From contig JAQGDQ010000283.1 in NCBI GenBank assembly GCA_030141605.1, positions 1-64,000 of the forward strand: a stretch of 64,000 bases of DNA, given 5' to 3'. Below are positions 32,092 through 45,078 of this stretch, in pieces. The notes below the pieces were generated by a model. The model made no database searches. It saw only the letters and a list, made by a program, of their open reading frames with translations, and was not told where the DNA came from. The translations under genes and the position numbers were made by a program. Source of the stretch: Tubiluchus corallicola. Taxonomy: Eukaryota; Priapulida; Priapulimorpha; Priapulimorphida; Tubiluchidae. The stretch's first letter is position 1. Each line of letters opens with the position of its first letter.

Positions 32092-33007
32092 GGCAAATGA
32101 CAGCTCTACTCACTCTTAACATAGAACAAGAGAAATTTAACAATATTATTGAGTTAAAAATCTATATAGTAAATACTATTTCTTGCATACAATATTAAAT
32201 TAACCTACATTTGCTGAAAATTTATTTTCAAGCTGAAGTGGAAACAGGCAAATTACAATCGAAAATAACTGGTGCAAAAGAAAACATTTTTCTGACAAGT
32301 CTTCACTAAGCACACAAAGCTGATTCAGCAGCTGACAACTTATCTTTAATGGAAAAAACTATAAACGCCTTTATTCTAAAAACTTTGAAACAGCAACCAT
32401 TGCAATTATTATTATTATATAACTTTTTATTTAAAAATATTCCATTTTGCATTTAAAGTATCTAATTATCAAAACAAGTTATCAAAATAACGTATGATTA
32501 CAAATGCAATTCACATTAATATACAAATAAACAAGATTATAATTTTTCTTACATGTAAGTTTACAAATAAACAAAATTGTGAGATAGATCTTACATATTA
32601 ACATCAGTATATAAGGTCAAACTTATTACTTCAATTTTGTTACTTTAAGTAGGAGTAATATTAAAACAAGTTTATATTCCACGAGTTAATATGAGATAAT
32701 TTGTGAATTTTCAAAATTTCGTACTAATTTTCCAAACAAGTTGTAGACGGTCAGGTCGCTTTCAATAAAGATCGTTCTCAAATTAATAGATGGCAATTTT
32801 CTAATAAAATTTCTCAAATCTGTTTCTGTTACCAATTTACATTGAAAAATCAAAAGTTCTGGTGTTTGAATAGATACATTAAAACAATGACAACGATCAG
32901 TATTGCCTTCAACAACAAATTAAGTGTCGTCATTTCTACATCACGTTCATGATTCTCTGACTATATCCTTAAAGGTGACAATTCGGGTAAAATAACATTT
33001 GCCGATA

Positions 33008-33105
33008 TGCACTGACTTTGTACAGAGTAAAATTAAATTGTTGTTGGACATTTTATTGAAAACTCATTCTGCCAGCAAAAAATAATTAAAATTCATTACA
33101 GTCTG
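33008..33105. repeat. 97-bp direct duplication, copy 2
   Basis: Same sequence as 30885-30982 apart from a few substitutions and a small deletion. Copy 1 lies just upstream of the paralogue A exon, which points to local duplication of this neighbourhood. Confidence 0.85.
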
Positions 33106-33479
33106 ATTTGAATATTGAATTTTTCTCTTCCATGTGATTTTTATAAATCTTTCTATGTGTAATTTTGTTATAAGTAAAATATTCTTAAGGCAAATCACTT
33201 AACGCTTCGTTTCTCAAATTACTGTTTCTGCTCGTAGTCGTAGTTAAGTGCGACTTCGTAAGATGCAGGTTCGCAGTATTTCCTCACAAATACTTATTTC
33301 ATTTTTAAGTAGGCCTTCCCTGGACGGCTCATAAAAACTGAATGAACTATAATCACTATATGATGTGGCGGGAAGCGCTAATCAAAACAGGTCAGGAATA
33401 AAAGAAAATGGAAGCATTTTGAACAAAAATAAGAAAAAAAGATCACCAATAAACCAAAAATAGAAATCTCCTTTGCTTC

Positions 33480-33680
33480 TTTTATTGCTTAATGATGCAC
33501 TAGCTTATTTTAATCCGATAATAGCTATTGTAGATGGCACCACCTACAAACAAAATGGTGACAAAACAGGTTGCAACAAAAATGCTTCATTAACAGGTAA
33601 AACACCTTTAAACAGTCTTAGTTTTACCAATGTCATTGTATTTATAACTGTTATAACTTCGTTACTTGATCACGAAAGCA
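33480..33680 (-). pseudogene. Possible decayed fragment of the four-pass family
   Basis: On the minus strand, CFVTILFVGG can be read at about 33540-33570, close to FVTVLFMGG in TM2 of paralogue A. The antisense translations of the two loci also align over about 35 residues, but the frame is broken by stops. It lies 2.7 kb from paralogue A. The match is by eye only. Confidence 0.35.
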
Positions 33681-33926
33681 GTAAAAAATGATGAAAAATC
33701 ATTTCTATTTATCATAAGTAAGGAAATTTTTCACCTTCGGCACTTTTTGCACTCTACCTAAAGAATAATAAGGATAAGTCTGCGACTGTCTGCCACAATC
33801 ATAAGTTTGATAGCTCTGCTAATGATACTATTGATTAGCTTGAGTCCCATTTAACTGTAGCATTATAAGTCCTAGTGGGAGTTTTGAAGACTTAGTTCGA
33901 CACATTATTGTAAAGATCTTTCTTAC

Positions 33927-34240
33927 CTAAAGCAAAAATTTTGATACGGAATACCTTGGCAATTAACAATCAACTTCTGTACATCCTTCTTGTAATGTGC
34001 AACTTGGTAGACACACAGTCAGGTGCTTGATCGTAGGTCATTGACGACGAAAGTTTGGAGCACAATAAAATCACGAACACCGTCTTGGACGAAGAACAGC
34101 AGTCCGCTTGCAAATAAAAACGCCTCAAAGACTTTGAAAACTTGTGTTCTATTCAAGTACTGCACCGTGCGAGGAAAATGTAAATAATTCGTGTTAAAGA
34201 GAAAAGCTGGAATCGTTTGTGGAAAAACTGAACTGTGCAT
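33927..34240 (-). other. Candidate upstream exon of paralogue A
   Basis: Minus-strand ORF of 73 codons from ATG 34240 to TGA at 34019-34021, followed by sequence ending at a good donor (TTTAG|GTAAGA, GT at 33926-33925). If this donor joins the acceptor at 30796, the frame after the TGA runs without a stop into the main ORF of paralogue A. The 73-residue ORF has a hydrophobic stretch (FASGLLFFVQDGV) that loosely resembles LAGVLCMVPDGIL of paralogue B. It could be a 5' UTR exon, a decayed family member or a separate short ORF. The opposite strand and the region up to 34560 are also open. Confidence 0.3.
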
Positions 34241-37084
34241 ACACTATACAGAACCAGCCAACACAGCCTAAATTTAGGCGCGCCAATGGGAGCACCAAGC
34301 ACCTAATTGCCTGGCGGCTGTTGCTGCAGCAGCTTCCTGACAGGATTAAAACAAAAATGCACGTTTCGTTTCAAAATGAAAACAAGCCAGAAAACAGGCA
34401 TCAGCTGACGCATATCGTAAAACTCGGCTACAAACCATTTCTGAAATTGGTCGCAACGTCCATTAGCCATGCTGCAATAATTGAGAGTTTTGAGAGGGTT
34501 ATAAAAACAAGAATGGTGTATAGTGGTATGCAGTAGTATCACATGAGGCACGTGCGCAAGAAAGGGCTTGCTCAGGGGTGATGAGAAACAGATGAATAAG
34601 TACAGGGCATATCATCAAATTGCTCGCTTTATTTCAGAGCTCTGATAAATTTGTAATTTTAATAAGTTTAGTGTGAGCTTTCTCTTCGAACTACGGTGGC
34701 ATCATGTTGTCATGGCCAGGCTGCCTTCAGTTATTCACACACCGGGCTTACGCTTTCTTCCTAATTTCAAATATACTGCACCGTTCAAGTGCTTATTTCT
34801 TAATATCATATGTAAATACTTAGTCTACTGTTCAACTTCTTGCTATTATTATCATGTTAAGATTACAAAAATTAATTTCTTAAGTTTGCCCTAAAATTAT
34901 ACCTGTAGCTGGTCGTTTAATTTCATAGGTACGTATTTAATTTCACATTAACTTGTTCAAGGGAAGTGCAGCATAAATTTTGTTTTTCAAAGCACAATAA
35001 CAATACTTACTTTTTTACGGTAGCTAGTTGATTAATTAAAGCAAAAACATCGCGAATTAATAATATTAAAACAAGAACAGTATTCCACTACTATTTTAGT
35101 TACATTTTTTTTCTTTTTTTATTAGTACTCTTTATTTCTAAAATGTTACATACAATGTAAATGTAAAATTAAAATCATATTTATATTAAAACTTGTATAT
35201 AACAAATTTAGAAAAAACTAATAACTGCAATTGGTGTCATACACTTAAAACCAAATTAAAACTATATACAAATGAATTGAAAAATTACAAAATACTCAAT
35301 ATAATACACAATGCAAAAGCATCAAGAATCAAATTAAAAATATACACGATTACAAATAGCAAAGCACAAAATGTACAAATTACACCAAAATTCATTTTAA
35401 ATGAAAACACTCAGTTAGTTATGCAAAGAGTTGCTACTTATGCAAAGAGTTCTGTTCATTGCAGTTTCGGCTTTATATATCCACTATTATATATAATTTT
35501 ATCACTTTTATAGTTTGGGTGATTTTATTTTTAAGTAGAGTATCTTTTAGCTGTTTTTAAAAGAGTTGACAGTTTGGACAGACATGACACCCGCACTTGT
35601 AAATATCTGAACTGATAAGTCATTTATTGTTAGACGACCATTTGATTACGTCAGTACGAAGACTAGTAGTGCACACCATTTTCACATGGCCGCATAAATT
35701 GTAAATACCCAACAAAAATATAAAAAAGCTGACCCGAGAATAAACAAATCGAAACCTTTGACACTGAAAAAAGCAGAAACCTGGTGACAGTAATTGTATG
35801 AACTAATTAATTTGCAAAATTTAAAAAAAATATGTTATGTCCCACCAAACATGACAAATAACTTTAGTCAACGTTTTCAGCATTAAAATGACTTTTGTCA
35901 GATGCGTTTCCGTCACAAATCTTGTGCCTCTTGTATACTAGGGCGTAGTGAAAAAAACTTTTCACAAATCTTTTTGGAACTTCACCCACTATGGAGGCTT
36001 GTGAAAAGATGTTCACCTGCAAATTTTCACCTTGCAATGTTTACCTGGATATTGGGATCACGTGTCCAATTTGTTCACATACTGGGTGTATTATAGTGCC
36101 ACATTGTATGTCACAGAAAATGAACAATTTTTGGACAATTGTTTTAGAACTTTATCTATCTGAAACGTTCACAAGAAAATGTTCTTTTGCAAAATTTTAT
36201 CTTTCTTCAACGTTGGGAACATGTGTATGTGGATCCACATAGACAGATGGGCACATTTTGATTTTTTATATTGTGTAGGGTCAATATAAGGAACAAAATA
36301 GCCCTAACCCTAAAAAAATATAAGAAAACGTTTTTTGGTATGTTCTTATTGTATTTGGTCTAGAACACAACATCCAAAATACGCCGAAATTTGAGTAGCG
36401 GAAACGACCTAATTACGACGTCTAAAATTATGACCAAGATGGAAGGGTATTTAGCCTACCTGGATGGTAAAAAAAATGCTGATTTTGATTCAAACGCATG
36501 CAAATTGCACAGTGCTCGAGCTCATTAAGGTGATTAATTTTGGTTGTGGCGTCAATGGCCTACAATGGCCTACAATGAGGCTGTTGCTAGTTTCTAAAAG
36601 CTCTTTCTTTGCTATCAGAGCAGACAGGATAATGATTTCGGTGTCTAAATGTAGGATTTCAAGGCCAAGGGATCCATATCTGTTGCTTAAATGCCCCTAT
36701 AGTATCACCGCATTTCAAGATTGCTGCTAAGATGGCTGAAAATGTTGCACAAAATGACAGAATTGCTCATTTTGCCTTAAAAGCATGAAACCTTAGACTT
36801 GGATATGGAGCCAACCGAAATTTATCCAGTATGGTCACAGCATTCAAAATGACCAACAAGATGACTGTTGCCAGCATGTTTGACCGCTGGTATGGTTCCT
36901 TGAATCAATATTACACAATTGAATTATAAAATGTGTTAGGTACATTACTACATTGTGCTTAATGTCTGGAACAGGCAATTGCCTTTTGTACATAACTTTT
37001 AATCAAATTCCGAATGTCATAATGTCATAGGCCCTGAAAAGCTGCGAGAGGATTTCAGATTTTGCCAGGGGAGGAAAAGATAGC

Positions 37085-37218
37085 GCGTATAGTATATATA
37101 CCATATAATATATACCACCATATATTATGGTATATATTATATGTACCATATATACATATATATATATACCATATATACCATTATACCATTATATACCATA
37201 TATACAATATACCATATT
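37085..37218. repeat. TATACCATA low-complexity palindromic repeat
   Basis: Imperfect tandem TATACCATATA units with self-complementary stretches. Confidence 0.85.
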
Positions 37219-40200
37219 AAGTGCTACAATAATGATGGCCATCTACTGCCATAAGAAAGAAAATTGTTTTACTTTAAAGTCATCCATCAGCTATTGCATT
37301 CATTTACGATAAAAAAAGTTATAATATTGTAAGGAATCCGCAGTCCCGCGCGGCTTCTTTTCAGGATGTGTAGCATAGAGCGGATACGGGTGATTACAGT
37401 AAAATTAGAAGCAAAAAAACCGAGTAAATAAAACTTTATGGCTGAATATTAACGGTACGGGTCGATAAAAATCCGTCTTCGACCTATATCTAGTAATAAG
37501 CAAGAAGATCCTGTACCGCAGAGAACCTATTTATAAATTCAATGCTCGTTAACTCTTACGGCAGTTTAGCGCTAATTGCGTTAATTACCGAGAATGTTTC
37601 AGATGTTTGAAAGGGATCTTGAATAGGTTTTCTACTGCATGGGTCCGTGGCTGACTTGTCACCTTTATTCCAAGGAAGACGAAGCTTATATCATTTTCTC
37701 GCAATCCTAACGCTGCACCACCGAGGCACCTACTATAAATGAAGGTGTTTCTTCTCTTTCTGATCAATCTTATCTTGACCATTCAAGAAATATAAAGGAA
37801 ACACTGAACAAAATAATCGTAATACAGATATTCAACTAAAAATTTTCGATAATTTATTTTCGATATGTTGGAAATTATAATATAGAAATTTTAGAAGAAC
37901 CATAGACCAACATTACCGTACAACGAGTTTGTTGTTTCGATGCTTGGCAAAAGGGATTTTCAGTTGATTCACAAATTAACTGATCCTTAAGTATAACCTA
38001 ATAAAAACTGCACTGAGTAGGCTTGCATAATTATTCACTAAAAAGTGTAAATTATGTTTTCTTGCTTTAAATTTTTTGCTTTAAAAGATTCGAAGCAGTA
38101 TGTTAATTGTGTGTTTAGTTTAAAAAAACTGAATTAAAGTGTGTTTAGATTAAATAAAAATTTATAACTCATACTAGCATCTAGTGATAAAGAGAAATTT
38201 GCAAGTGTAGGGAAATTATAATGACCTATTTCGTCAATTAAATGAGAAAAATATAGACTCCGTGTATTCCATGCAAGTTAACGCTGAGTTAATATTTTTG
38301 TTTGTTGCTTGCTTTACTTGCTTGCTCATTCGTTCATTCGTTTTTTTTTGTTCACTCATTCGTTTTATATGTTGTGCAAAAAAGGCACTGACAACTAGTG
38401 CTCCCTTCTCGCCGACAAATAGTTCCTGTCTGCCACGGATTTCATCCATTACTCAGTTAAAAAATACAAACATTAGTATCTGCAAATTAATAATTACTAT
38501 CGGTTATATAAATTACAATTCAATTAATGGAATTTAAAACACTAGTTTAGCTAAACTTTCTGCTGCAGTAAGCTTACCGAGATGAACACAAATTCGTTTA
38601 TCAATTTTGTTGTCGAGAGATGGCGCTAAAATACATATGTGAACACACTTATAAAAGTCTCAATTTAATTTAATAAATCTAGTTTAAACAAACTGAGGAC
38701 AAAACAGATTTTTATTACTTGAGGTCGTTCACACTCTCCCTTGCTGCAAGGAAACCTATTTTTCTACCTTTATCTCCCAAAATCACCCACTCTACCAGCT
38801 ATCGTAATCATACCCATTATGTATTGTAAATGCAAATTTCAAGAGTCAAAATGAAAGAAAGTTAGCGATAAAACCTAGATCGAAATAAGTTTACATTAGC
38901 AAGTTTCTTGGTTTTGAACAAAGCCTTTGAGGCACTGTTGGACAGGTTGTTACCGCTGGAGATTTGTAGGATGTCTTCGAGTATCTCTTATTACATTACA
39001 TACATTACATTATTTTATTTATCTCTTTTATGCACACATAAAAAAACGGATGAGGAAAAATAGTAACAGTAAAAATGACATATGAAATCAAATAAAGATG
39101 AAATAAACTTACACCGAAAAAAACAAAGTGGCACTGTAACAAACAAATGAAAATGGACGTTAATTTATGCATAGCATAACAAATTAATGAAAAATATGAT
39201 GGTACAACGACAAACATACATAGACAACAGAAAAACGTAAAAAAGCAGCATTATAATATCACCATACAAGTTTTCAACATTTATATTTTCAGCACCAGCA
39301 GAAAAGAGGGATTGTAAAATTGAATGAGCAACAACAATAACAATAATAATTGAATACAGAAAAAATAATAAAGACATGTAACTAAAATAACCAAACTGCA
39401 ATGGCAACAACGAACTGAAATGGCAGTAACTTGAAGATAATGAGCAACTGAAATAAGTCAGAATTAATTACGTATTGTGCACCTATTGATAACTGGCCAA
39501 CAAAATCAGAATTGAAACCAAAAAAAACAACATGCTCCACATTATATATACCTTAAGCACAAAAAACAAAAACATGCTAAACTAACAAAACTCCATAAAT
39601 TGATAAGAATTAATTTCTGTAGAAAATTATAAAAAATCTACAGCCAATAACCATTCAATGAGGAAATAGCAAAGATAGCGAAAAATAGCTTGAAACAGAT
39701 TAACAATGTGCATATGCTAGTTAATGCTAGTTAACAAAACAGTTACAAGCAGGCAAGGCACCGTGTCTTTCCAATTAGTCGTTGATATTCAAAATTTAAT
39801 AGTTTTCCTCAGACATTCATTACTTTTTGTGAGTTGATACAGCTAACTGTAAGAGCAATGTTGAGTACTTTTTATGAATATCCTGGATCTGTTTATATAC
39901 AAAACTATGAAAATATGAAAATAAAATGCTAGTACTGTAATTATACTCAACAGATAATCATTAGCAAAATCATATTTATTAATAAAAGTTCCACTATATT
40001 TCGATACTAATTTACTGAGTGATCCATTTTTTATATTAGGTAGCAGTGAATTAATTAATTTCACACCTTGATATTTTAAATGTTACTGTCCTTTAGTAGT
40101 GTTAAACCATTCAACAAAAAACAAATGTTTAGACGCTGATCTAATATAATGACTGTCAATAGTGGACACAGGTGTATAATAATCCATTTAGAAGTTCGAC

Positions 40201-41718
40201 AGCATATTGCTTTTAAAATATATACAAATTCTAAGCCATTTCTCACTTATAGATGTCGGCTAGTTTTAACAGACCAACATATGAAAGTATGGCATGGTCC
40301 CCGTTTTCTCTGAAAAAGTAATTCGTTGATCTACTGAATTCTGGAGGGTTGTTAATTGTTCAAGCCCACACATCCTCCAGTTGCTAGAGCAGAACACCAG
40401 CTCAAATGCTTTATTAAACATACATTTTCCAAATTGTCAATATTATCTGGCGCAAATAGATTTGACAGCAAAAAATCCAGTGTAGAAGTTTGAACTATTC
40501 TGTAAGCATTAGGTGAATATTTCAAAATTCTGTAAGTGTTATATGAATGTTTTACTATTTTGTGATACTGTTTTTTACCAAGGTATTTTGCGATATGTAT
40601 TAACATCCACGAAACAATGTTTTAATTTACCTTTTATTAATATCATGGTTTCCAAAATTCAAATTTGCTAATTGTAACTAGCTATCTGACCGACAAACAG
40701 CTCTTAATTAGAAGCAAGAGCTTGAAGCTTGAACAATCGCAGGCCACCTGGACGTCATTCTGAATTTTGAACTTAAAGCTGCTTTTAAAAAGACTGCATA
40801 ATTTTGGCAATATATGCACCGTAAGACCTATGCTTTCAAAAGACGATGTCAAAAGAAACATGTCAAAAATTCAGGAAATTCCCACATGCATTAGGAACTG
40901 TGGAAAGCAAATAATTTAAAATGATTAGACAGTTAGACAACAATTCACTCGCGCTCATTATTATTCCCATATATACATAACCACAGTAATTACTGAAATC
41001 CTGTTAATTTGGTAACATATGTATCTGCAACCTCGTACGAAAAATTGTACTTTCAGCGTTTTTTTTTTGCTTCTGCCATTATGCTTTTAGTGGCTATATG
41101 AATGTTTGTTTTTATGTCTTAAAGTAATAACTGAAAATCAAATAGGTCTCCAGTACGTAGTTGAGAATCTCTTTGCTGAAACTGAAAATATGGATGCATC
41201 GATGCCAGATAGAACCATACGTAATTAAATTAATCAAGAAGTGGAGTAGACCTGCGTCACATTTTCTCAGAAGAATGAATTTCAAATTTTTAACGTACAT
41301 ACTGATGAAGAAAACTACATAAGTTGTAAGCCAAATGCATATAGAAACACAAATTTATTCACTATAAATGCAGTGCAAACATCAGACGTATCAACGCTGA
41401 AACAAAACCTGAAGCCTCGCGATATCACAGCCAAATTGATAGTACTCAAGTTTTGTCAAAAATCTCTTTATGTTAAAAATGTCGTAAATATGGCAAGTCA
41501 TGGTATTACTAACCATAAGTCATATGACAAATATTTTTGCTACATATATCAAATGACATATTAAATTTGTACCAAACAGAATATAAAAGCCACCATTGGC
41601 ACCTGCACACTCAGCAACGTAACGCAGTTATATACAGTATGATTACAAAATACACACATTACGATTTACATGGTAAAAATAAAAGTCCCCTCGCATTATG
41701 TTTCATGTTTAGTAAGTA

Positions 41719-42003
41719 CTAGCAAGATAGGTGACTGCAAGCAAAGCTAGCTCTCATTAGTAAGTGGATACGTGACCGCGTGATGGTTTCAGCTGCTCTA
41801 CTGTCTTCAGCTATTGATCTTATTGAGGCATGATGTAATAATGTTAATGAAGTTAACTTAGCAGATTCATCTAAGAAGACTACCATCTTATTACCAAATG
41901 CTTGATACTGGCTTGCAGTGTACAGAAAGTCAAAGAGTCTAAGTCTGTAATAATTCCTGAAAGTTCTGTCTGATAATATACAAGCCAGTCTCAAAAGCGA
42001 CAT
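41719..42003 (-). other. 94-aa ORF just downstream of paralogue B
   Basis: ATG at 42003, A at -3, stop at 41719-41721, beginning 83 bases after the paralogue B stop on the same strand. The composition is ordinary for protein (for example NYYRLRLFDFLYTASQYQAF) and codon choice is not AT-driven. A minus-strand AATAAA lies at 41359-41354, so the ORF would sit inside a paralogue B 3' UTR. It is either a downstream cistron, part of an alternative transcript, or chance. Confidence 0.28.
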
Positions 42004-42085
42004 ATTACCTCATCTCAAATCAGTCTATCAATAACAAGCTTTCAGTTCATTTTGATTACGGTGCGTGACAATAGCGCTACTCTCG

Positions 42086-42736
42086 TCACACCACTACAAT
42101 CTGTGGAACTGGAGGAGCTATTAACGCCTTGATGCTAAACCAACACTGTGCAGAAGATATCACAAATTCTGACAAAGCAAAAACCAACATGATACACGAG
42201 GTCATGTTGATCCGACTTTGTGCCAGCTTTACCAGATTTGCCGTCGTCGTCGGTGTCGAATCGTTTGGATCATGAAGCTGTGCCATCAGCTGGTCAGTCA
42301 CCTTGGCCAGCTGCAATACGTTCAGACCTGGTATATTGGCAATAACGACTGTTATTGATGTTAATGATAGCAACAGCGTAAGCGCTAACAGCCATTTCAC
42401 ATAGGTCCTCTTTGGTTGCGTCAGGGCTTCAGCTGCGATCACACCACTGATTAGCGATAGGATGCCAATAAAAAAGCCGCCCGTAAAAATCATTTGAATG
42501 CTTTCTACTTGGGACAGAAGTATTCCATCTGGTACCATACACAGAACACCAGCTAGTACCATTAAAGATATCAGAGGGTGTGTCCATGCGTGGGAACCGT
42601 AGTTTGTGATATTAGTCGTTTGTGGAATAGCAAAAGAGGGCGGTTCCATATCGCATTTCTGGGGTTTCCACTCCTGCAAATCTACTCCAGGCACAGTAAG
42701 ATGACCAGCGAACCCATTGATTGGATACTGACTCAT
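42086..42736 (-). CDS. Four-pass membrane protein, CD20/MS4A-like (paralogue B)
   Basis: 216 residues from ATG 42736 to TGA 42086-42088, coding within a single exon. The N-terminus is short (about 53 residues) with possible N-glycosylation-type NIT at 42-44. Hydrophobic segments lie at about 54-74 (AGVLCMVPDGIL), 80-102 (IFTGGFFIGIL), 113-133 (ending IANIPG) and about 172-205. The TM1, TM2 and TM3-end motifs match paralogue A, so the two are diverged duplicates. The loop between TM3 and TM4 (about aa 138-170) is Thr/Asn-rich. An in-frame TGA upstream (42761-42763) fixes the start, and a splice acceptor (tttgtgtttcag) ends at 42772, so a 5' exon exists upstream. CD20/MS4A membership is inferred from topology, not from a search. 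Confidence 0.82.
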   Translation of the reverse strand: MSQYPINGFAGHLTVPGVDLQEWKPQKCDMEPPSFAIPQTTNITNYGSHAWTHPLISLMVLAGVLCMVPDGILLSQVESIQMIFTGGFFIGILSLISGVIAAEALTQPKRTYVKWLLALTLLLSLTSITVVIANIPGLNVLQLAKVTDQLMAQLHDPNDSTPTTTANLVKLAQSRINMTSCIMLVFALSEFVISSAQCWFSIKALIAPPVPQIVVV

Positions 42737-45048
42737 TTTCCTTGCTTAACTGGCAAAATTTCAACACGTTTCTGAAACACAAAAATACCAGTGTCAAGTC
42801 AATATGAAAATCAAGTAAATAATTTTGGAAGATGTAAGCCTTAAATAATTTAATTTGCGAATTTATGAAGTGACGATGATGGTAGTGATGATGACGGCGA
42901 TGACGTTGAAAGCAATACTGCTAATAGAGACAATGACGGCGGTGGTAACGAGGACAAAGATTATGACGATGATGATGACCGTAGAAAAGGTGGTAATGAC
43001 ATTTTTACTTCATTTAGATTTTTTTGCTTATTTTATTTCTTCATTAATTTGGTTGAAAGATTATTCATTCATGTATCTCATAATCTTTCTGATCATCTGG
43101 TCGCTAATCCATCTGTAAATTTCCTCTTCTCAGATAATCTATTCATTCACTAACTCGTTTTTCCATCTGCTATCATCTTATTTCGTCATTTGGTCGTTCT
43201 TTCATTCGTTAATTCCTTTATTCGTTCATTTATTTACTCATCTCTCTTTTCGTTCTTTCATCTAGAGTTTACTCATAATCTTCTTTCGTCTGCACATCCT
43301 CCCATCACATTTCATGTGTTCACTCACTGCATTAAGTATGTCATAATAATAATTATATGACAGTCCTAAGATACAAAAACTTAGGTTCGATTATCACATT
43401 TCCATAATCAAATTTGTGAGAAAAATTGCTAATTGTCTACAGCAAAGATTCTCACGCGTTTCAAGACGCACTGAATAATGAATAAGTGTCGATGACAAAC
43501 AAAATCTTGATTTCTGAGAAGCCAGAAACATGACGACATTTTATGGACGATTGGAACGCAGCCACTCAGCAGATTGTACACATGAAACCAAGTATGTAGG
43601 TTAAGACATGATACATAAAAGGTTAGAGGAGGTATCAAGCACATTAAAGCATGATTCTGATAAATCCAAAGCTTTCTCTAAAAGAAAAATCCACTTAGCA
43701 GATGACAGATCTTCATATACAAAAGCGCTCAGAATGTTATGCAGCTTGCACCAATAAGGTAAAAAATGAAAAGTTTGAATCCGCCTATCCATAAATATTA
43801 CTAGTCATTTTATCTACATAAGTATCAAGTTAGGTATGTAGACTTAGGATAATGTCATAAATGCCTAATTATAACTCACCTGCTTCTTATTGCAATCATA
43901 TTCTAATCATTAAAAGCTAGACATAATTTTTATGAAGCCTCATTGCATGCGTTAGGGCAAAATGTACAGACAATTTTTCTATTGCTATAATTCTAACTTT
44001 TTTCACTATCCATTATTAGTTTTTATACGAATATAATCGAAGATAAACAACAACAACATCAACAACAATAGCAACTACGAAGATGCCCTTATGTACCTTA
44101 TGTATAAAAAGGTTGCCAAAGTGCCAAAATTGTGAAACGATGCTCCAAACGCGGCTGCAGCCAGATAGGTTCTTACAATTACGCTGATCAACTTTTTTTT
44201 ATAAAAAGGTGCGAAAATGTCCATTAATCTTTGGTAATTAGTGTCACAGACAAAGTGTATAAACCAAATTTACCTACTCCAGGCGGCAAGCAGAAATTTT
44301 AGTATTGCTAGGCAGTTCACGTACAGGGCGCAACTAACGAGAAAAAGAAGAAAACTTGTCGAGATATACTACTCGAAAAATGAAAAAAGTCATACTGAAT
44401 TTAAATATCTAAAACTAACTTTTACTCATAGAAATCGTTAACTTTTCTAAATAGTAACTAAAACTTACAATTCTGATTGATAAGACGACGTACCTCTTTT
44501 GCCGTATTGGCTATACTCACTAAGTGACTTGAGATTATAACAGCAAAAAGAATTGGGATCACAAAAACCGAAACTTAAATATTCAAAAACTCACCATATT
44601 TCTGAGAAAACAAAAATCCTTAAGCCATTATTATGTTGAAAAGACAAATTTAAGAGCATTCACTGATCACTTCTAAACCCTGCGCGTCCTCGCGTAGTTT
44701 TTAATTCGCCTTCCAGTGAGAAGCGTGGGAGAGAGAGTTGTTCTGGTTGTACTGGCTTCATCAACAGCTGAGAACTAGGGAGGATATTCCATACCCGTTG
44801 TTTTCCCAGCTCACATGTACACTGTAGCGAGAAATTAAGTAAAGCAAGGAGTTGTACTTATTTATTAGCACGCAAATGGAAAATGGAAAATTTCTCGTTG
44901 GACTGTATTTGGCTAAAAAAAGGCGAAATATCAATTAGAATTTTATTAGAATATTACAAATTATTACTACGTAACTAGCTTCAAACTTTAAAATTAACGA
45001 TGGGGAAGGAGTTTAGAATTCCCTATACAGTCGAAATATCCTAATCCG

Positions 45049-45078
45049 AACCCTAACCCTAACCCTAACCTTAATCCA
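45049..45078 (-). repeat. Short interstitial telomere-like tract (CCCTAA)
   Basis: Three perfect CCCTAA units (45051-45068) with degenerate flanking units (CCGAA, CCTTAA). The reverse complement is TTAGGG. Too short to be an active telomere. Confidence 0.75.

Larger units (their letters stand above)
34650..42080. other. Intergenic DNA between paralogues A and B
   Basis: Mostly AT-rich. Contents seen: two diverged copies of an approximately 125-base unit at 35940-36225 (shared GTTCAC, AAATTTT and ACGTGT/ACATGTGT patches); a dispersed-repeat-like stretch at 36290-36900 with AAGATGGCTG-type phrases; TATACCATA low-complexity sequence at 37085-37215; and a T-rich minus-strand region at 39000-39700 ending in ATGTA repeats, possibly a retroelement tail. 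No supportable gene. Confidence 0.4.

Noticed and set aside
35193-35513. 106-aa plus ORF
   Set aside because: A-rich region giving Lys/Asn/Ile-rich noise, no ATG context or splice support.
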